From: Alkalibacterium sp034520745
GTDB taxonomy: Bacteria; Bacillota; Bacilli; Lactobacillales; Carnobacteriaceae_A
DNA length: 64,000 nt
Reading direction: 5' to 3'
Assembly (NCBI GenBank): GCA_034520745.1
Contig: JAXHNF010000017.1
Coordinates: forward strand, 1-64,000
The position numbers and the translations under genes were made by a program. The number at the start of each line of letters is the position of its first letter. Position 1 is the stretch's first letter. The notes under the pieces are model-generated. The model did not search any database. It was not told the DNA's origin and saw only the letters and a list, made by a program, of their open reading frames with translations. Positions 20,685 through 31,539 of the stretch are shown one piece after another.

Positions 20685-22062
20685 CTATTTATAAGGCTCA
20701 AGTTCTGCATTGGCGATGGATTTACCTATCCAGCGTTTTTTCTTCCAGCGCAGGAACATCAGCGTTGCTCTGATCCATTCATCCGTCAGCATAGCCAGCC
20801 AGATGCCCGGGAGTCCCATGCCTAAATGAATGGCTAAATAGTAAGCCAGGGGGACCAGAACGCCCCACATCACAGTGATGCCGATCAGAACGGGGAATTT
20901 AGCATCACCAGCGGCTCTAAGTGCACTGATGATGATCAGGTTGCCTGTCCTGGCCGGCTGGAGGATAAGCTCCAGAACCAGAATGGAAGAACCGAGTGCG
21001 ATGATGCCGGGATCATCTGTAAAGACCGAAAAAATCTGTCTGCCGAAGACAGTAAACAAACCGCCGATGATGACTGTAATGACAAGCGCGATTTTGAGAC
21101 CCATGAACATGTAGTGATACGCATCGTCCTGTTTTCTGGCCCCGACGAGCTGGCCAATGAAAATCTGCATCCCTTTGGTGATAGCCATGGAAAAGACTGT
21201 CAGCACAGACATAAAGTTGAAAATATAAACACGTGTCGCGAGTGCTGTAGCTCCGAGCATCGTGATCATCACAGTCAATGCGATCTGACTGATATTATAA
21301 GACAGAATGTTCGCCGGCAGAAGGAACGCCGATGCTCAAAATTTTTCCGACAAATTCTTTTTCCAGCCGGATAAATGATTTAAAGGGAATACTGATCGGT
21401 GAACGCTTGAACAGCAGCACCAGCATGCCCAGCATCACTGTGATCCTTACCACTGCGGTCGATAGCGCAACGCCCGTGACGCCAAGCTGAGGGAAACCCA
21501 GGGCGCCGAAGATCAGGACATAATTGCCGATAACATTGAGCACGTTCATGACCAGTACGGATTTCATGACATCTTTCGTGTAGCCCATGGCCTGCAGGAT
21601 GGATGAGATCGTCAGGATCATCGCCTGGGCAAACAAGGCAAAGCCGACGATCGACGTGTAATTACTGGCATGTACAAACAAGTTTCTTTCCGAAGAGAAC
21701 AAGTTGAGTAAAAAAGACCGGTTAAAGCCGACAAACAGACTCACACTCAACCCGAACAGCAGATTGATCGTCAGCGCCGTGCTGATCGTTTTCTTGACGG
21801 CGACCGGCTGCCTGGCCCCGACATACTGCGACACGACCACACCGGCTCCCATAGCGGTGAAATTGAAAAGTACGAACATGAAGGTCATCAGCTGATTGAC
21901 GACCCCGACAGCCGCGACGGCCGCGTCCGATAAAAAACTCAGCATGAAGACATCGGTCAGCTTCATCAGCATCTGCAGGAAGACCTCGATAAAAATCGGC
22001 CATGTGATCAGAAACAAATATTTTCTAGCATTGGTTTTATTTTCCACCATGTGAACGTCCAT
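20685..22062 (-). CDS. MATE-family efflux transporter, one frameshift
   Basis: Twelve-helix Na+ or H+ driven multidrug/metabolite exporter. Seen on the minus strand: start ATG at 22062, WPIFIEVFLQMLMKLTDVFM (20 residues), VNQLMTFMFVLFNFTAMGAG, VVSQYVGARQ, then ILQAMGYTKDVMKS and NVIGNYVLIFG, and in the second half MQIFIGQLVGARKQDDAY and LRAAGDAKFPVLIGI. Both halves carry the duplicated MATE pattern. The two halves are separated by a frame change at about 21300; the total of 460 codons is normal. It stands alone between the xylA region and the arabinose island, transcribed against both. Substrate unknown. Confidence 0.88.
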
Positions 22063-22207
22063 ATAATCATCCCTTAGTATTACTAAATATGTCTATCAGT
22101 TTAGTCTCATAATAGATAAGGTGCAATATAGACGCTTTCAAATCACGAATATTGTCTATAAGAGTACTAAGAAAGCGATTCACGGACTGTCTTTTTCAGA
22201 AATAACA

Positions 22208-22221
22208 GGAAAACGATTGCA
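22208..22221. promoter_or_regulatory. cre-like CcpA site before the GH51 gene
   Basis: GGAAAACGATTGCA matches the cre consensus TGWAANCGNTNWCA at 12 of 14 positions and overlaps the -35 box of the promoter at 22217. Confidence 0.5.
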
Positions 22222-22245
22222 CAGGGAATTCAGAAGTGCTATATT
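22217..22245 (+). promoter_or_regulatory. promoter of the GH51/GH43 unit
   Basis: TTGCAC at 22217-22222, 17-base spacer, TATATT at 22240-22245. Confidence 0.75.
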
Positions 22246-22251
22246 ACCTTT

Positions 22252-22267
22252 AAAGGTACGTACGACT
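22252..22267 (+). promoter_or_regulatory. AraR operator candidate
   Basis: AAAGGTACGTACGACT, centred on the palindrome GTACGTAC (22256-22263), sits just after the transcription start expected from the promoter at 22217. The same core appears at two other arabinose promoters in the window. Confidence 0.72.
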
Positions 22268-22282
22268 TATAGGAGGAATACA

Positions 22283-23790
22283 ATGAAAGCATCCGTCAGA
22301 GCAGACAGAAATCATGTATTAGGTTCGATAGACAAACGCATTTACGGTTCATTCCTGGAACATCTGGGAAGAGCCGTTTATGAAGGGATATACGAGCCGG
22401 GTCACCCGACGGCTAACGAAGACGGCTTTCGTCAGGACGTAATCGAGGTCATCAGTGAACTGAATGTGCCGATCGTCAGATATCCCGGAGGCAATTTCGT
22501 CTCAGGCTACAACTGGGAAGACGGTATCGGGCCCAAAGAAGACCGTCCAAAACGTCTGGATCCGGCACCGGAAGCTCAGTGGAAACCAACGAAGTCGGCC
22601 TGCACGAGTTCATGAACTGGTCGAAACAGGCCAACACCGAAGTGAACATGGCGGTGAACCTGGGGACGCGCGGTGCGCCGTACGCGTGCCGGTAATCTGG
22701 TCGAATACAGCAACCATCCGGGCGGGACATACTGGAGCGATTGAGAAAAAGAAAACGGTCAGGAAGAACCGTTCGGCATCAAGACCTGGTGCTTAGGCAA
22801 CGAAATGGACGGTCCATGGCAGATCGGAGCCAAGTCAGCTGACGAGTACGGCCGTCTGGCAACCGAAACGGCAAAAGCCATGAAATGGGTCGACGATTCC
22901 ATCGAACTGGTCCTCTGCGGCAGTTCGGGCAGCAAAATGCCGACATTCGGCGAATGGGAATATACGGTACTGAATCATGCGTATGATCATGTGGATTTCC
23001 TGTCTCTGCACTTGTACTGGGAGAATCTGGAAAATGACCTTCCGAATTACCTGGCTAAATCCATGGAAATGGACACAGCTTCATCAAAGACGTAGTCGCC
23101 ATCTGTGACGCTGTGAAAGCGAAAAAAGGCTCGGACAAGAAAATCAACTTGTCGTTTGATGAATGGAATGTCTGGTACCACTCCAAAGACGCTGACGCGA
23201 AGCGCGAACCCTGGGACATCGCACCGCCACTCCTGGAAGATATCTACAACTTTGAAGATGCGATTTTGGTCGGTCTGGGGATCATCACCCTGCTGAACAA
23301 TGCGGACCGCGTGAAAATGGCGTGTCTGGCTCAGCTGGTCAACGTCATTGCACCGATCATGACGATCAAGGACGGGGAAGTCTGGAAACAGCCGACGTTC
23401 TATCCGTTCATGCAGGCTTCAAACTTCGGCCGCGGGAAAGTCCTGACTGCCAAGTCCGAGAGTCCAACGTATGACTCCAAAGAATTCAAAGACGTTCCGT
23501 ATATGGATTCGACGGTTATACTGAATGAAGAGAGCGGGGAAGTCGTTATTTTCGCTGTGAACCGTTCCGAAGACGAGTCTTTGGACTTCAGCGTGAAACT
23601 GGACGAGTTCAACGAACTGACCATCATTGAAGCTACAGAACTGGCTGACTATGATCCTAAACTGACGACCCAGGAAAAGCATGATGCGATGGAAATCAAA
23701 GAGAACCCATCCTTTGAAGTGGATGAAGGCAATGTCAGTGGCAAACTGAAACCTTTGTCATGGAACATGATCCGACTGTCGTATAAATAA
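22283..23790 (+). CDS. GH51 alpha-L-arabinofuranosidase, frameshifted
   Basis: Removes alpha-L-arabinofuranosyl groups from arabinoxylan or arabinan oligosaccharides (retaining). Seen: DKRIYGSFLEHLGRAVYEGI (20 residues) at the N-terminus; VPIVRYPGGNFVSGYNWEDG (20 residues); TWCLGNEMDGPWQIG with the acid/base Glu; LSLHLYWEN; and LSFDEWNVWYH with the nucleophile Glu. A C-terminal beta-domain ends WNMIRLSYK. Span 503 codons, as usual for AbfA. No signal peptide. Start ATG 22283 follows TAGGAGG. Frame changes near 22565, 22670, 22740 and 23080. It is preceded by a promoter with an AraR operator and a cre-like site, so arabinose induction and glucose repression are likely. A terminator follows. 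Confidence 0.93.
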
Positions 23791-23866
23791 GCTTTAAAAA
23801 TCTCTTTTAAAAATTCATCAGTACAGCATGACAGTGAGTAGATCGCTGTAATCAATAAATACACAC

Positions 23867-23904
23867 AAAGACTGGAAAAGGAAGAGTCGCTTTTCCAGTC
23901 TTTC
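23867..23904 (+). terminator. intrinsic terminator after GH51
   Basis: AAAGACTGGAAAAG pairs with CTTTTCCAGTCTTT around GAAGAGTCG. It leaves only 21 bases to the next start, so the next gene's transcription is either read-through or starts inside GH51. Confidence 0.82.
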
Positions 23905-23925
23905 GTTACCTAAAGGAGTTTATTC

Positions 23926-25496
23926 ATGGAAAAAATCAAGGTCCAAAACCCGATCATTCCTCTGGACTATCCGGACCCGGATGTAATCCGCGTGGGAGAG
24001 AGTCTATTATATGGTATCGACGACGATGCATTTCTTTCCGGGATGTGAAATTCTACGGTCCTTCGACTTGATGAACTGGGAACATGTTTCCTATGTCTAT
24101 GACAGACTGGACAGTACGGAAAACCAGAGACTACTAAACGGGAAAAACAGTTACGGACAAGGAATGTGGGCGGCCACCCTGCGTCATCATGAAGGGGTTT
24201 TTTATGTTCTGTTCGTTGCGAACGATACCCACAGGACCTATCTGTTCACTTCCAGAACTATCTTGGGGCCCTGGAATAAGCAGATCGTCGAAGGCTTCTA
24301 TCACGACGCCTCGCTGCTTTTCGATGATGACGGCAGAATCTTTATTGTCTACGGGAACACAGACATCTGGCTGACAGAAATGAAAAACGATCTCTCAGGA
24401 CCCAAGGCAGACGGTATTCATACATGCATCATTTCCGAGAAAAACAATCCCAACCTGGGCTATGAAGGGGCCCATGTTTATAAGATCGAGCGGGCGCTAT
24501 TATATTTTCCTTATCCATTCTCTGCCTGAGAAGTGGATGCGGGCACAGGCCTGTTTCGTTTCTGATACGGTCGACGGGGAGTACCGTGGCGGAGATATCC
24601 TGATCGATGACCGCGGTATGACCGGTCAGGGCGTCGCTCAGGGCGGCATCGTCGATACACCACAAGGCGACTGGTATGCTGTTTTGTTCCAGGACAGCGG
24701 AGCAGTCGGAAGACTTCCGGTCCTCGTTCCTGTCGAGTGGAAGGATCACTTTCCGCATATCGGCGAGAACAAGCAGATCCCAGAAACTTTCTTTGTCAGA
24801 CATGAGAAGATGGCGTATGACTACCAGCCGCTGGTCGATAGTGATACTTTCAACGGGACTTATGATACCCCTTATCAGCTGAAGCCCTGCTGGCAGTTCA
24901 ATCATGAGCCGGATATCCGTCATTTCAATTATGACGTGAAGAACGGTTACGTCGAGCTGACCAGCTCAGGAGACCTGTTCCAGTCTGACTGAAGCCAGGA
25001 ACACGCTGACTCAGCGAATGCTGTATCCTTTCAGCCGTGCGGAAGTGACAGTGGATGCTTCGTCACTTCGAGATGGCGATGTAGCGGGGATCTGTGCCCT
25101 GCAGGGAGCTTATGCGCTGGCCGGCATCACCAGAGAAAGAGATAGATACTATCTGGTCATGAAAGCTAAAGAGGCTGACGATCTGAGTGTCCGGCCTTTA
25201 GATTCTGGATTCAGAGGTAACAGAACATGAGAGGATCGAAATCGATTCGCCTACTGGTCACTTTGAGTCTGGCAGCCGACTTCAAGGAAAATACGGATAC
25301 CTGTCAGTTTTACTACAAGAGCGAAGACGGCTACCAGAAACTGGGCCCGGCTCATCAACTGGCTTTCAAGCTGGATCATTTCACCGGATGCCGTTTTGGT
25401 CTGTTCAATTATGGCCACTCAGACCGCAGGGGGCAGTGCCCGGTTCAGCATGTTCAGGTATACAACATCCCGCAGTTAAAATTTACAGGAAAATAA
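23926..25496 (+). CDS. GH43 glycosidase with C-terminal sandwich domain, frameshifted
   Basis: Probable cytoplasmic beta-xylosidase/arabinofuranosidase. Seen: IIPLDYPDPDVIRVGES (catalytic base Asp), MHFFPGCEILRSFDLMNWEH (20 residues), FYHDASLLFDDDGRIFIVYG (20 residues, pKa-modulating Asp), GYEGAHVYKI (acid Glu), followed by a second domain from about residue 310 with FYYKSEDGYQKLGPAH, a DUF1349-like carbohydrate-binding sandwich seen in many GH43 enzymes. Start ATG 23926 with AAAGGAG 8 bases upstream. Frame changes near 24005, 24490, 24990, 25200 and 25260. Placed between GH51 and the AraR-controlled lipoprotein, hence part of the arabinose island. Confidence 0.82.
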
Positions 25497-25498
25497 AC

Positions 25499-25527
25499 TT
25501 GACCGTACGTATTAACTGTGATATTCT
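25499..25527 (+). promoter_or_regulatory. promoter of the second sugar-binding lipoprotein
   Basis: TTGACC at 25499-25504, 17-base spacer, TATTCT at 25522-25527. It starts immediately after the stop of the preceding GH43 gene and leaves a leader of about 145 bases. Confidence 0.72.
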
Positions 25528-25548
25528 CTAATTAATCAATACGTACGG
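25503..25548 (+). promoter_or_regulatory. paired AraR operators in inverted orientation
   Basis: CCGTACGTATT at 25503-25513 overlaps the -35 box, and its exact reverse complement AATACGTACGG lies at 25538-25548 just after the start site. The centres are 35 bases apart, the arrangement expected for cooperative binding or looping across a promoter. Confidence 0.78.
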
Positions 25549-25678
25549 ATGAGTTAACGGCTCTCCGTTTTTTAAAACAGTCTTTTGAAAGCGGAATCAT
25601 TTAGTCGGGAGGTGAATGGACGCGGTTACAGTTGTTGAGTGAACTAAATTTTGTCTTTAAAAATAAGGAGGAAAGATA

Positions 25679-27350
25679 TTGAAATTACTTAAAAGAAACA
25701 AGTGGGTATTGATGGCAACCTTATGTGGCAGCTTATTGCTTGGTGCCTGTGCTTCAGATGAAGAAGACGCCACCGGCGATGATGGTGAAGAAGTCACAGA
25801 AGAGGATATCGGAACCAGAGGCTCAATGGAGGATTTTCAGGTCGGAGACACATTCGTCGCTACTGAACCGATCGACATCAGCCTTTTCTACAGAGATATG
25901 TCAGCTTATCCCTATGATCCAGACTGGCAATTCTTTGAAGTTTTATCCGAAGAGCACAACGTGAACTTACGGATGTGACCAGTGTTCCGCTATCTGACTT
26001 TGAAGAGAGACGTTCCGTAACGATATCAGCGGGCGATATGCCGGACATGGTGACCGATTCCTGGCCGGGTGTTGAAAGTCCGTTCGTGCCATCCGGTGCG
26101 ATCCTGCCTATATCAGATTATGTCCATTTGATGCCGCATTTTCAGGATCGTGTAGAAAAATGGGGACTTCAGCAGGAACTGGATAACCTGAGATTCCTGG
26201 ACGGGAAATATTATGTTCTTCCCGGCATGCATGAAAATGTCCACTTTGACTTCGGTCTTAAATACAACAAAACGGTCTTTGACGAGTATGGTATCGAAGA
26301 ACCTACAACATGGGATGAATTGAGATCTGCTCTTGAAGTGCTGAGAGATGAAACGAATGAAACCCCTATGACTCTCTGGTGGCAGGGCAATGGAACGTTC
26401 CTGTTCGCAGGCGCTTCGTTTGATACTGTCGGAGGCTGGGGATTCGGCGACGGTACCATGTATGATGAAGAGGCAGATGAGTTTGTTTATGCACCTCAGC
26501 AGCAGGGATACCGTGACATGGTCGAATACTTTGCCGGCTTAGTCGAAGACGGCTTGCTGAATCCGGAAGCCTTTACGCAGGACGGTGAAAGAACTGAGAA
26601 TCAGCTTGTCAACAAGGAAGCATTTGTCAGTTCAGGTCAGGCTTTGACGATGGCTGGGGTAAATGAAGGGCTGGCAGACAGTGAGAACAACAGCGGAGAT
26701 GAATTTGTCAGAATGCCGACTGCTTGACGGACCGGCTGGACCAAAAGTAGGCGGAAGCCGATTAGTCAGTGGTGTGATGTTCAACAGCGCTGTAGCTGAA
26801 CGGGATGACTTCCTTGCGCTGCTGCAATATGCGGACTGGCTGTACTACAGTGATGAAGGAAATGAATTTGCTCAATGGGGTGTTGAAGGTGAGACCTATG
26901 AGAAAACGGATGAAGTTGCCGGCGGGTACAGACCATTAGATGGTATCAGCTATGAAGTCTTCAATTCGGGAGCTGAAGGAAAGTCTTCGGGAAGATTATG
27001 GTTTCGGTAATGTGGCCTTTGCCTTTGCAAGTAATTCTGAAATCACCTTATCTAAAATGAATGAGCAGGAAATCGACTTCCAGCAGAGCATGATCGAAAG
27101 CAGAGAGCTGGTAACACCGGATCCGCCGTATCCAATGTCTCAGGCAGATCAGGAACAAGCTGCTTTGATGTCTACACCACTTAAGGATACTGTTGATCAA
27201 TATACGATGAGATTCATTACAGGTCAGTCACCTCTTGAGGACTGGGATGAGTTCATGGCAGAGCTGGATCAGCAGAACGTTGACGGTTATCTTGATCTGG
27301 TCAATGAAGCTTACAGAGAATTCCAAGAAACATTAGAAGAAGTAGAATAA
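25679..27350 (+). CDS. oligosaccharide ABC transporter solute-binding lipoprotein, AraR-controlled, frameshifted
   Basis: Paralog of the lipoprotein at 18212. Seen: TTG start with AAGGAGG; lipobox LLLGAC at about residue 24; an acidic linker; VGDTFVATEPIDISLFYRDM (20 residues), NVxLxVTSVPLSDFEERR, LRFLDGKYYVLPGMHE, ETPMTLWWQGNGTF, DTVGGWGFGDGTMYDE, and the shared end STPLKDTVDQYTMRFITGQ. Span 557 codons. Frame changes near 25968, 26724 and 26980. The strong paired operators upstream imply induction by arabinose, so arabino-oligosaccharides are the likely ligand (inference). No permease or ATPase gene is nearby; the two lipoproteins may share one transport channel. A terminator follows. Confidence 0.86.
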
Positions 27351-27392
27351 TCGATAAATAGACGGTTAATAATTTATTCTTAAACTCATTTG

Positions 27393-27448
27393 AAAAACTG
27401 AAATCTTTATCATTCCCTCCAAAGTGATATACGATTTCAGTTTTTTCT
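27393..27448 (+). terminator. intrinsic terminator after the second lipoprotein
   Basis: AAACTGAAATC pairs with GATTTCAGTTT, with inner partial pairing (TATCAT/GTGATA), followed by TTTTTTC. Confidence 0.75.
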
Positions 27449-27494
27449 TGTTTTTAAGGTATAGTTATTACATAAAAATGAAATGGAGTGTTCA

Positions 27495-28908
27495 ATGATG
27501 ACTAAACAAGGATTCAATCCATACCTGCCTTCCTGGGAATATATTCCCGACGGGGAGCCCTACGTCTTTAATGACCGGATCTATGTCTACGGCTCACATG
27601 ACCGGTTCAATGGCCATGTGTATTGTCTAGAACGATTATGTCTGCTGGTCCGCGCCGATCGATAACAAAGGTGACTGGAGATATGAAGGGGTCATATACA
27701 AGAAGACCGATGATCCGCTGAACGAGAAAGGCAATATGTGCCTTTATGCGCCGGACGTGACAGTCGGCCCCGACGGAAGGTACTATCTGTATTATGTCCT
27801 TGACAAGGTGCCTGTCGTTTCGGTTGCTGTGAGTGATACGCCAGCCGGGAAATATGAATTCTACGGCTACGTGAAAGATCTGGAAGGGAATCGTCTGGGG
27901 GAAAGAGTCGGCGATGAACCTCAGTTCGATCCGGGGGTTCTAGTAGAAGGCAAGAGCGTCTATCTTTACACGGGATTCTGTGCCAAGGGAGACAAGTCAA
28001 GAAGCGGCGCGATGGTGACGGTGCTGGAATCTGACATGCTGACTATCTCAGAGGAGACAGAATTCGTACTGCCGAGCGAACCTTACAGTAAAGGCAGCGG
28101 TTTTGAGGGCCATGAGTTCTTCGAAGCGCCATCAATAAGAAAAATCGGTGATACCTATTACCTGATCTATTCGTCCATTGTCATGCACGAGCTCTGCTAT
28201 GCAACGAGCAAATCTCCAACTGAAGGGTTTAAATACCAGGGCGTGATCATCAGCAATAACGATCTGCACATCGATTCGTACAAGCCTGCCGACAAGCCGA
28301 TGTATTACGGCGGGAACAACCACGGCAGCATCATTGAAATAGCCGGCGAATGGTACATCTTTTATCATCGCCACACGAACGGGTCGAATTTCAGCCGACA
28401 GGGTTGCATGGAAAAAATACAGGTGCTGGAGAACGGAACGATCAAGCAGGTGGAAATGACTTCATGCGGATCGAATGACGGTCCACTTTCAGGCAAAGGG
28501 GAGTACCCTGCCTACATCGCCTGTAATCTGTTCCACCGCGACGAAGCGGTTTATACGGGTGACCTCTGGATGGACAGTCAGTTCCCGAAAATCACCCAGG
28601 ACGGCAAAGACGGCGACGAAGAACCGGGCTACATTCAGAACATGACCGACTCCTCTACGGCCGGCTTCAAGTACTTTGACTGCAAGGGTATCAGTGAAGT
28701 GACCATAAAAGTGAGAGGCTACTGTAAAGGCGCTTTCCAGGTGAAGACAGCCTGGAACGGAGACGTTTTAGGCGTGATCCCGGTCGACTTCACCAATGTC
28801 TGGACTGAGTATAAAGCAGAGGTCGACATCCCTGACGGCATCCAGGCGCTGTACTTCACGTATGTGGGCGGCGGCAGAGCCAGTCTGGCTTCGTTTACAC
28901 TCGAATGA
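27495..28908 (+). CDS. GH43 glycosidase (paralog of 4251-5646), one frameshift
   Basis: Probable arabinosidase/xylosidase in the cytoplasm. Seen: GFNPYLPSWEYIPDGEPYVF (20 residues), RIYVYGSHDRFNGHVYC, then after a frame change at about 27635 YAPDVTVGPDGRYYLYYV, PQFDPGVLVEGKSVYLYTG (pKa-modulating Asp), HEFFEAPSIRKIGDTYYLIY (20 residues, acid Glu) and NNHGSIIEIAGEWYIFYHRH (20 residues). The last 130 residues form a separate sandwich domain ending RASLASFTLE, probably carbohydrate-binding. Tandem ATGs at 27495 and 27498; TGGAG lies 6-9 bases upstream. It is followed 60 bases later by GH95. Same subgroup as the enzyme next to xylB, so one copy accompanies xylose genes and the other arabinose genes. 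Confidence 0.84.
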
Positions 28909-28968
28909 AACTCAATGAAACTTGAATAACCTCCTTCTGATGGAATAAAAAACGAAAGGAGACTGTCA

Positions 28969-31251
28969 GTGAAAAAATTGTGGTATGAAACGCCAGCGGC
29001 AAACTGGAACGAAGCTCTCCGATCGGGAATGGCTTTCTTGGCGGCATGGTATTCGGGTCTGTCGACAAAGAACGGATCCAGCTGAATGAAGATTCTGTCT
29101 GGTACGGCGGCCCCAGAGACCGCAATAATCCCGAGGCCAAAAAGCATCTGCCCACGATCAGAAAGTATCTCTCTGAGGGACGGGTAAACGATGCTGAAAA
29201 GCTGGCCATGAACAAGCTGATCGGCGTGCCGGAATCACAGCGTCATTACGAGATGTTGGGTGATTTATACATTGAAACGTCTCACTCGACCGAACAGACT
29301 GAGAACTACCGGCGCGAACTGGACCTGGAAACGGCAACCGCGAAAACGAGCTACAGTTTGGAGGCATCACTTACAAGAAAGACTGCTTTTGCAGCAATCC
29401 GGATCATGTCGTGGTCATCCGTCTGACGGCTTCAGAAAACACGTCTCTTTCGTTCAGTGTGTCTCTCGATAAAGGTTCAGGAAACTTGTATGACCAGATG
29501 AAGCCGATGAGTGACAACGGCAAGATGATGGTCGGGAAAACAGGTGGAGCGGAGGGGATAGACTTCTGCTGCGGGATGAAGGTCTTATGTGATGACGGGA
29601 AGGTGACGGCTGCCGGAAACAGGATCACGGTCAAAGAGGCAGCGTCTGCAACCATCCTTGTATCCGCAGCCACATCCTACCGCCATGATGATCCGGTAAA
29701 AGCCTGCAACACTTTCATCGATAAGGCAGCTGAAAGAACCTTTGATGAGTTAAAAGAAAGACACCTGGCTGCATTATGCTTCTTTGTATGGCAGGATGGA
29801 ACTGGAGCTGTCTGACGGAAATGAGGAACTGGATCATCTTCCCACGGACAAGCGTCTGGCCCGTAATAAAACGGAGAGACGGATACAGGTCTGATGGCGA
29901 CCTACTTTCAGTACGGACGGTATCTTCTCATTTCGTCCAGTCGCCCAGGGAGTTTGCCGGCCAATCTTCAGGGAATATGGAACAGTGAGATGCTCCCGCC
30001 CTGGGGAAGCAAGTTCACGATCAATATCAATACGCAGATGAACTACTGGCCAGGCAGAAGTCTGTCACCTGGCGGAATGCCATGAACCCTTGTTCGATCA
30101 TATTGAAAAGCTGAGAGTGAACGGGAGAAAAACGGCCAGAGACATGTACGGCTGCAGAGGATTCACGGCACATCACAATACGGATATCTGGGGAGACACG
30201 GCGCCTCAGGATATTTATCTCCCTGCCACAATCTGGCCGATGGGTGCTGCCTGGCTCTGCCTTCACTACTGGGAACATTATCTGTTCAGCAAGGATATCG
30301 AATTCCTGCGTGACCGCTATGAAACGATGAAAGAGGCCGCTCTATTTTTTGTCGATCACCTCATAGAAAACAAGGATGGCTATCTCGTCACTTCGCCCTC
30401 TGTTTTCCCAGAAAATACGTACATCATGGCAGACGGGACCCAGGGAATGATGTGTGAAGGACCTGCCATGGACAGCCAGATTATCGGCAGTCTGTTTACG
30501 GGCTGCATAAAAGCATCCGAGATCCTGGACACCGATCCGGACTTTCGGCAAATGCTTTTCGGTCTTAAAGACCGTCTGCCCCCGATAAAAATTGGCAGAC
30601 ACGGTCAGATTCAGGAGTGGCTGCAGGATTATGAAGAAGAAAAGCCTGGGCACAGACATATTTCTCAGCTGTTTGCCTTGTATCCCGGCCATCAGCTGAC
30701 TGGGAAGTTGAAGCCCGAGCTGATGGAAGCGGCAAAGCAGACATTGTTCAGACGTCTGAAGTATGGCGGTGCTCATACGGGATGGAGCCGGGCCTGGATC
30801 ATCAATCTGTTTGCAAGGCTTCTAGAAGCCGAACAGGCGTATACGCATCTGGTCGAACTGTTGAAACTGTCTACATTACCTAATCTGCTGGATAACCATC
30901 CGCCGTTTCAAATCGACGGGAATTTTGGCGGCACAGCAGGCATCGCTGAGATGCTGCTGCAGAGTCATGACGACTGTCTGCATGTGCTTCCCGCCCTTCC
31001 GGAAGCCTGGAAAAGCGGAAAAATCCGCGGGGTCAGAGCCCGGGCGGGTATACAGTGGATATCAGGATGGGACAGTCATCAGCTGAAGTATTGCCAGATT
31101 CACGTACAGGAAGCCGGACTATGCAGGATCAGATCAGGAATACCTCTGATTCTAAAAGACAACACGAAGACGGATCTCAGAGAAAATCAGTCCGGACGAG
31201 TATGCCTTCAAAGCAGAAAAAGGGACTTATACGTTACTGAAGACGATGTAA
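28969..31251 (+). CDS. GH95 alpha-L-fucosidase/alpha-L-galactosidase, frameshifted
   Basis: Inverting enzyme of the (alpha/alpha)6 clan. Seen: GTG start with AAAGGAG; WNEALxIGNGFLGGMVFGSV and QLNEDSVWYGGPRDRNNP in the N-terminal domain; LISSSRPGSLPANLQGIWN; the active-site block KFTININTQMNYW; HHNTDIWGDTAPQDIY; TSPSVFPENTY; GHRHISQLFALYPGHQL; and IDGNFGGTAGIAEML with the catalytic Asp region. The residue two before the first Asn of the NxN pair is Thr (TININ), where characterised fucosidases have His; see findings. Frame changes near 29018, 29355, 29780, 29860, 30050 and 31050. I end it at 31251 because that frame gives the usual C-terminus (YAFKAEKGTYTLL). No signal peptide, so oligosaccharides are the likely substrate. 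Confidence 0.88.
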
Positions 31252-31269
31252 CAAGCACACTATCATACT

Positions 31270-31310
31270 TAGGGTAAGGGAATCGCTAGATAAAGCCTTA
31301 CCCTAGTGTA
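31270..31310 (+). terminator. hairpin after GH95, possible terminator
   Basis: AGGGTAAGG pairs with CCTTACCCT around a 17-base loop; the following AGTGTATTTAT is only weakly T-rich. Confidence 0.55.
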
Positions 31311-31432
31311 TTTATCAGGATTTCGGCTGCTTTATTTATTTTTAAAAAGAGTTTTCTACAACAGTTCTTTTTTTCTGATCTTGGTCAACCCCAAAAAGCC
31401 AACAATAAAGATGTTTGGGACAAGGGCTTGAA

Positions 31433-31461
31433 TTGTTTTTTCAATTACAATTAGGTAAGAT
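31433..31461 (+). promoter_or_regulatory. possible araR promoter
   Basis: TTGTTT at 31433-31438, 17-base spacer, TAAGAT at 31456-31461, about 75 bases upstream of araR. Weak -35. No GTACGTAC core is seen next to it. Confidence 0.4.
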
Positions 31462-31539
31462 GTTTGTATGCGTTGCTGCAGCACTGATTAGCTGAAAAGC
31501 AGTCAGTCTGACAGAAAAACTTTAAGTGAGGATATGTTT

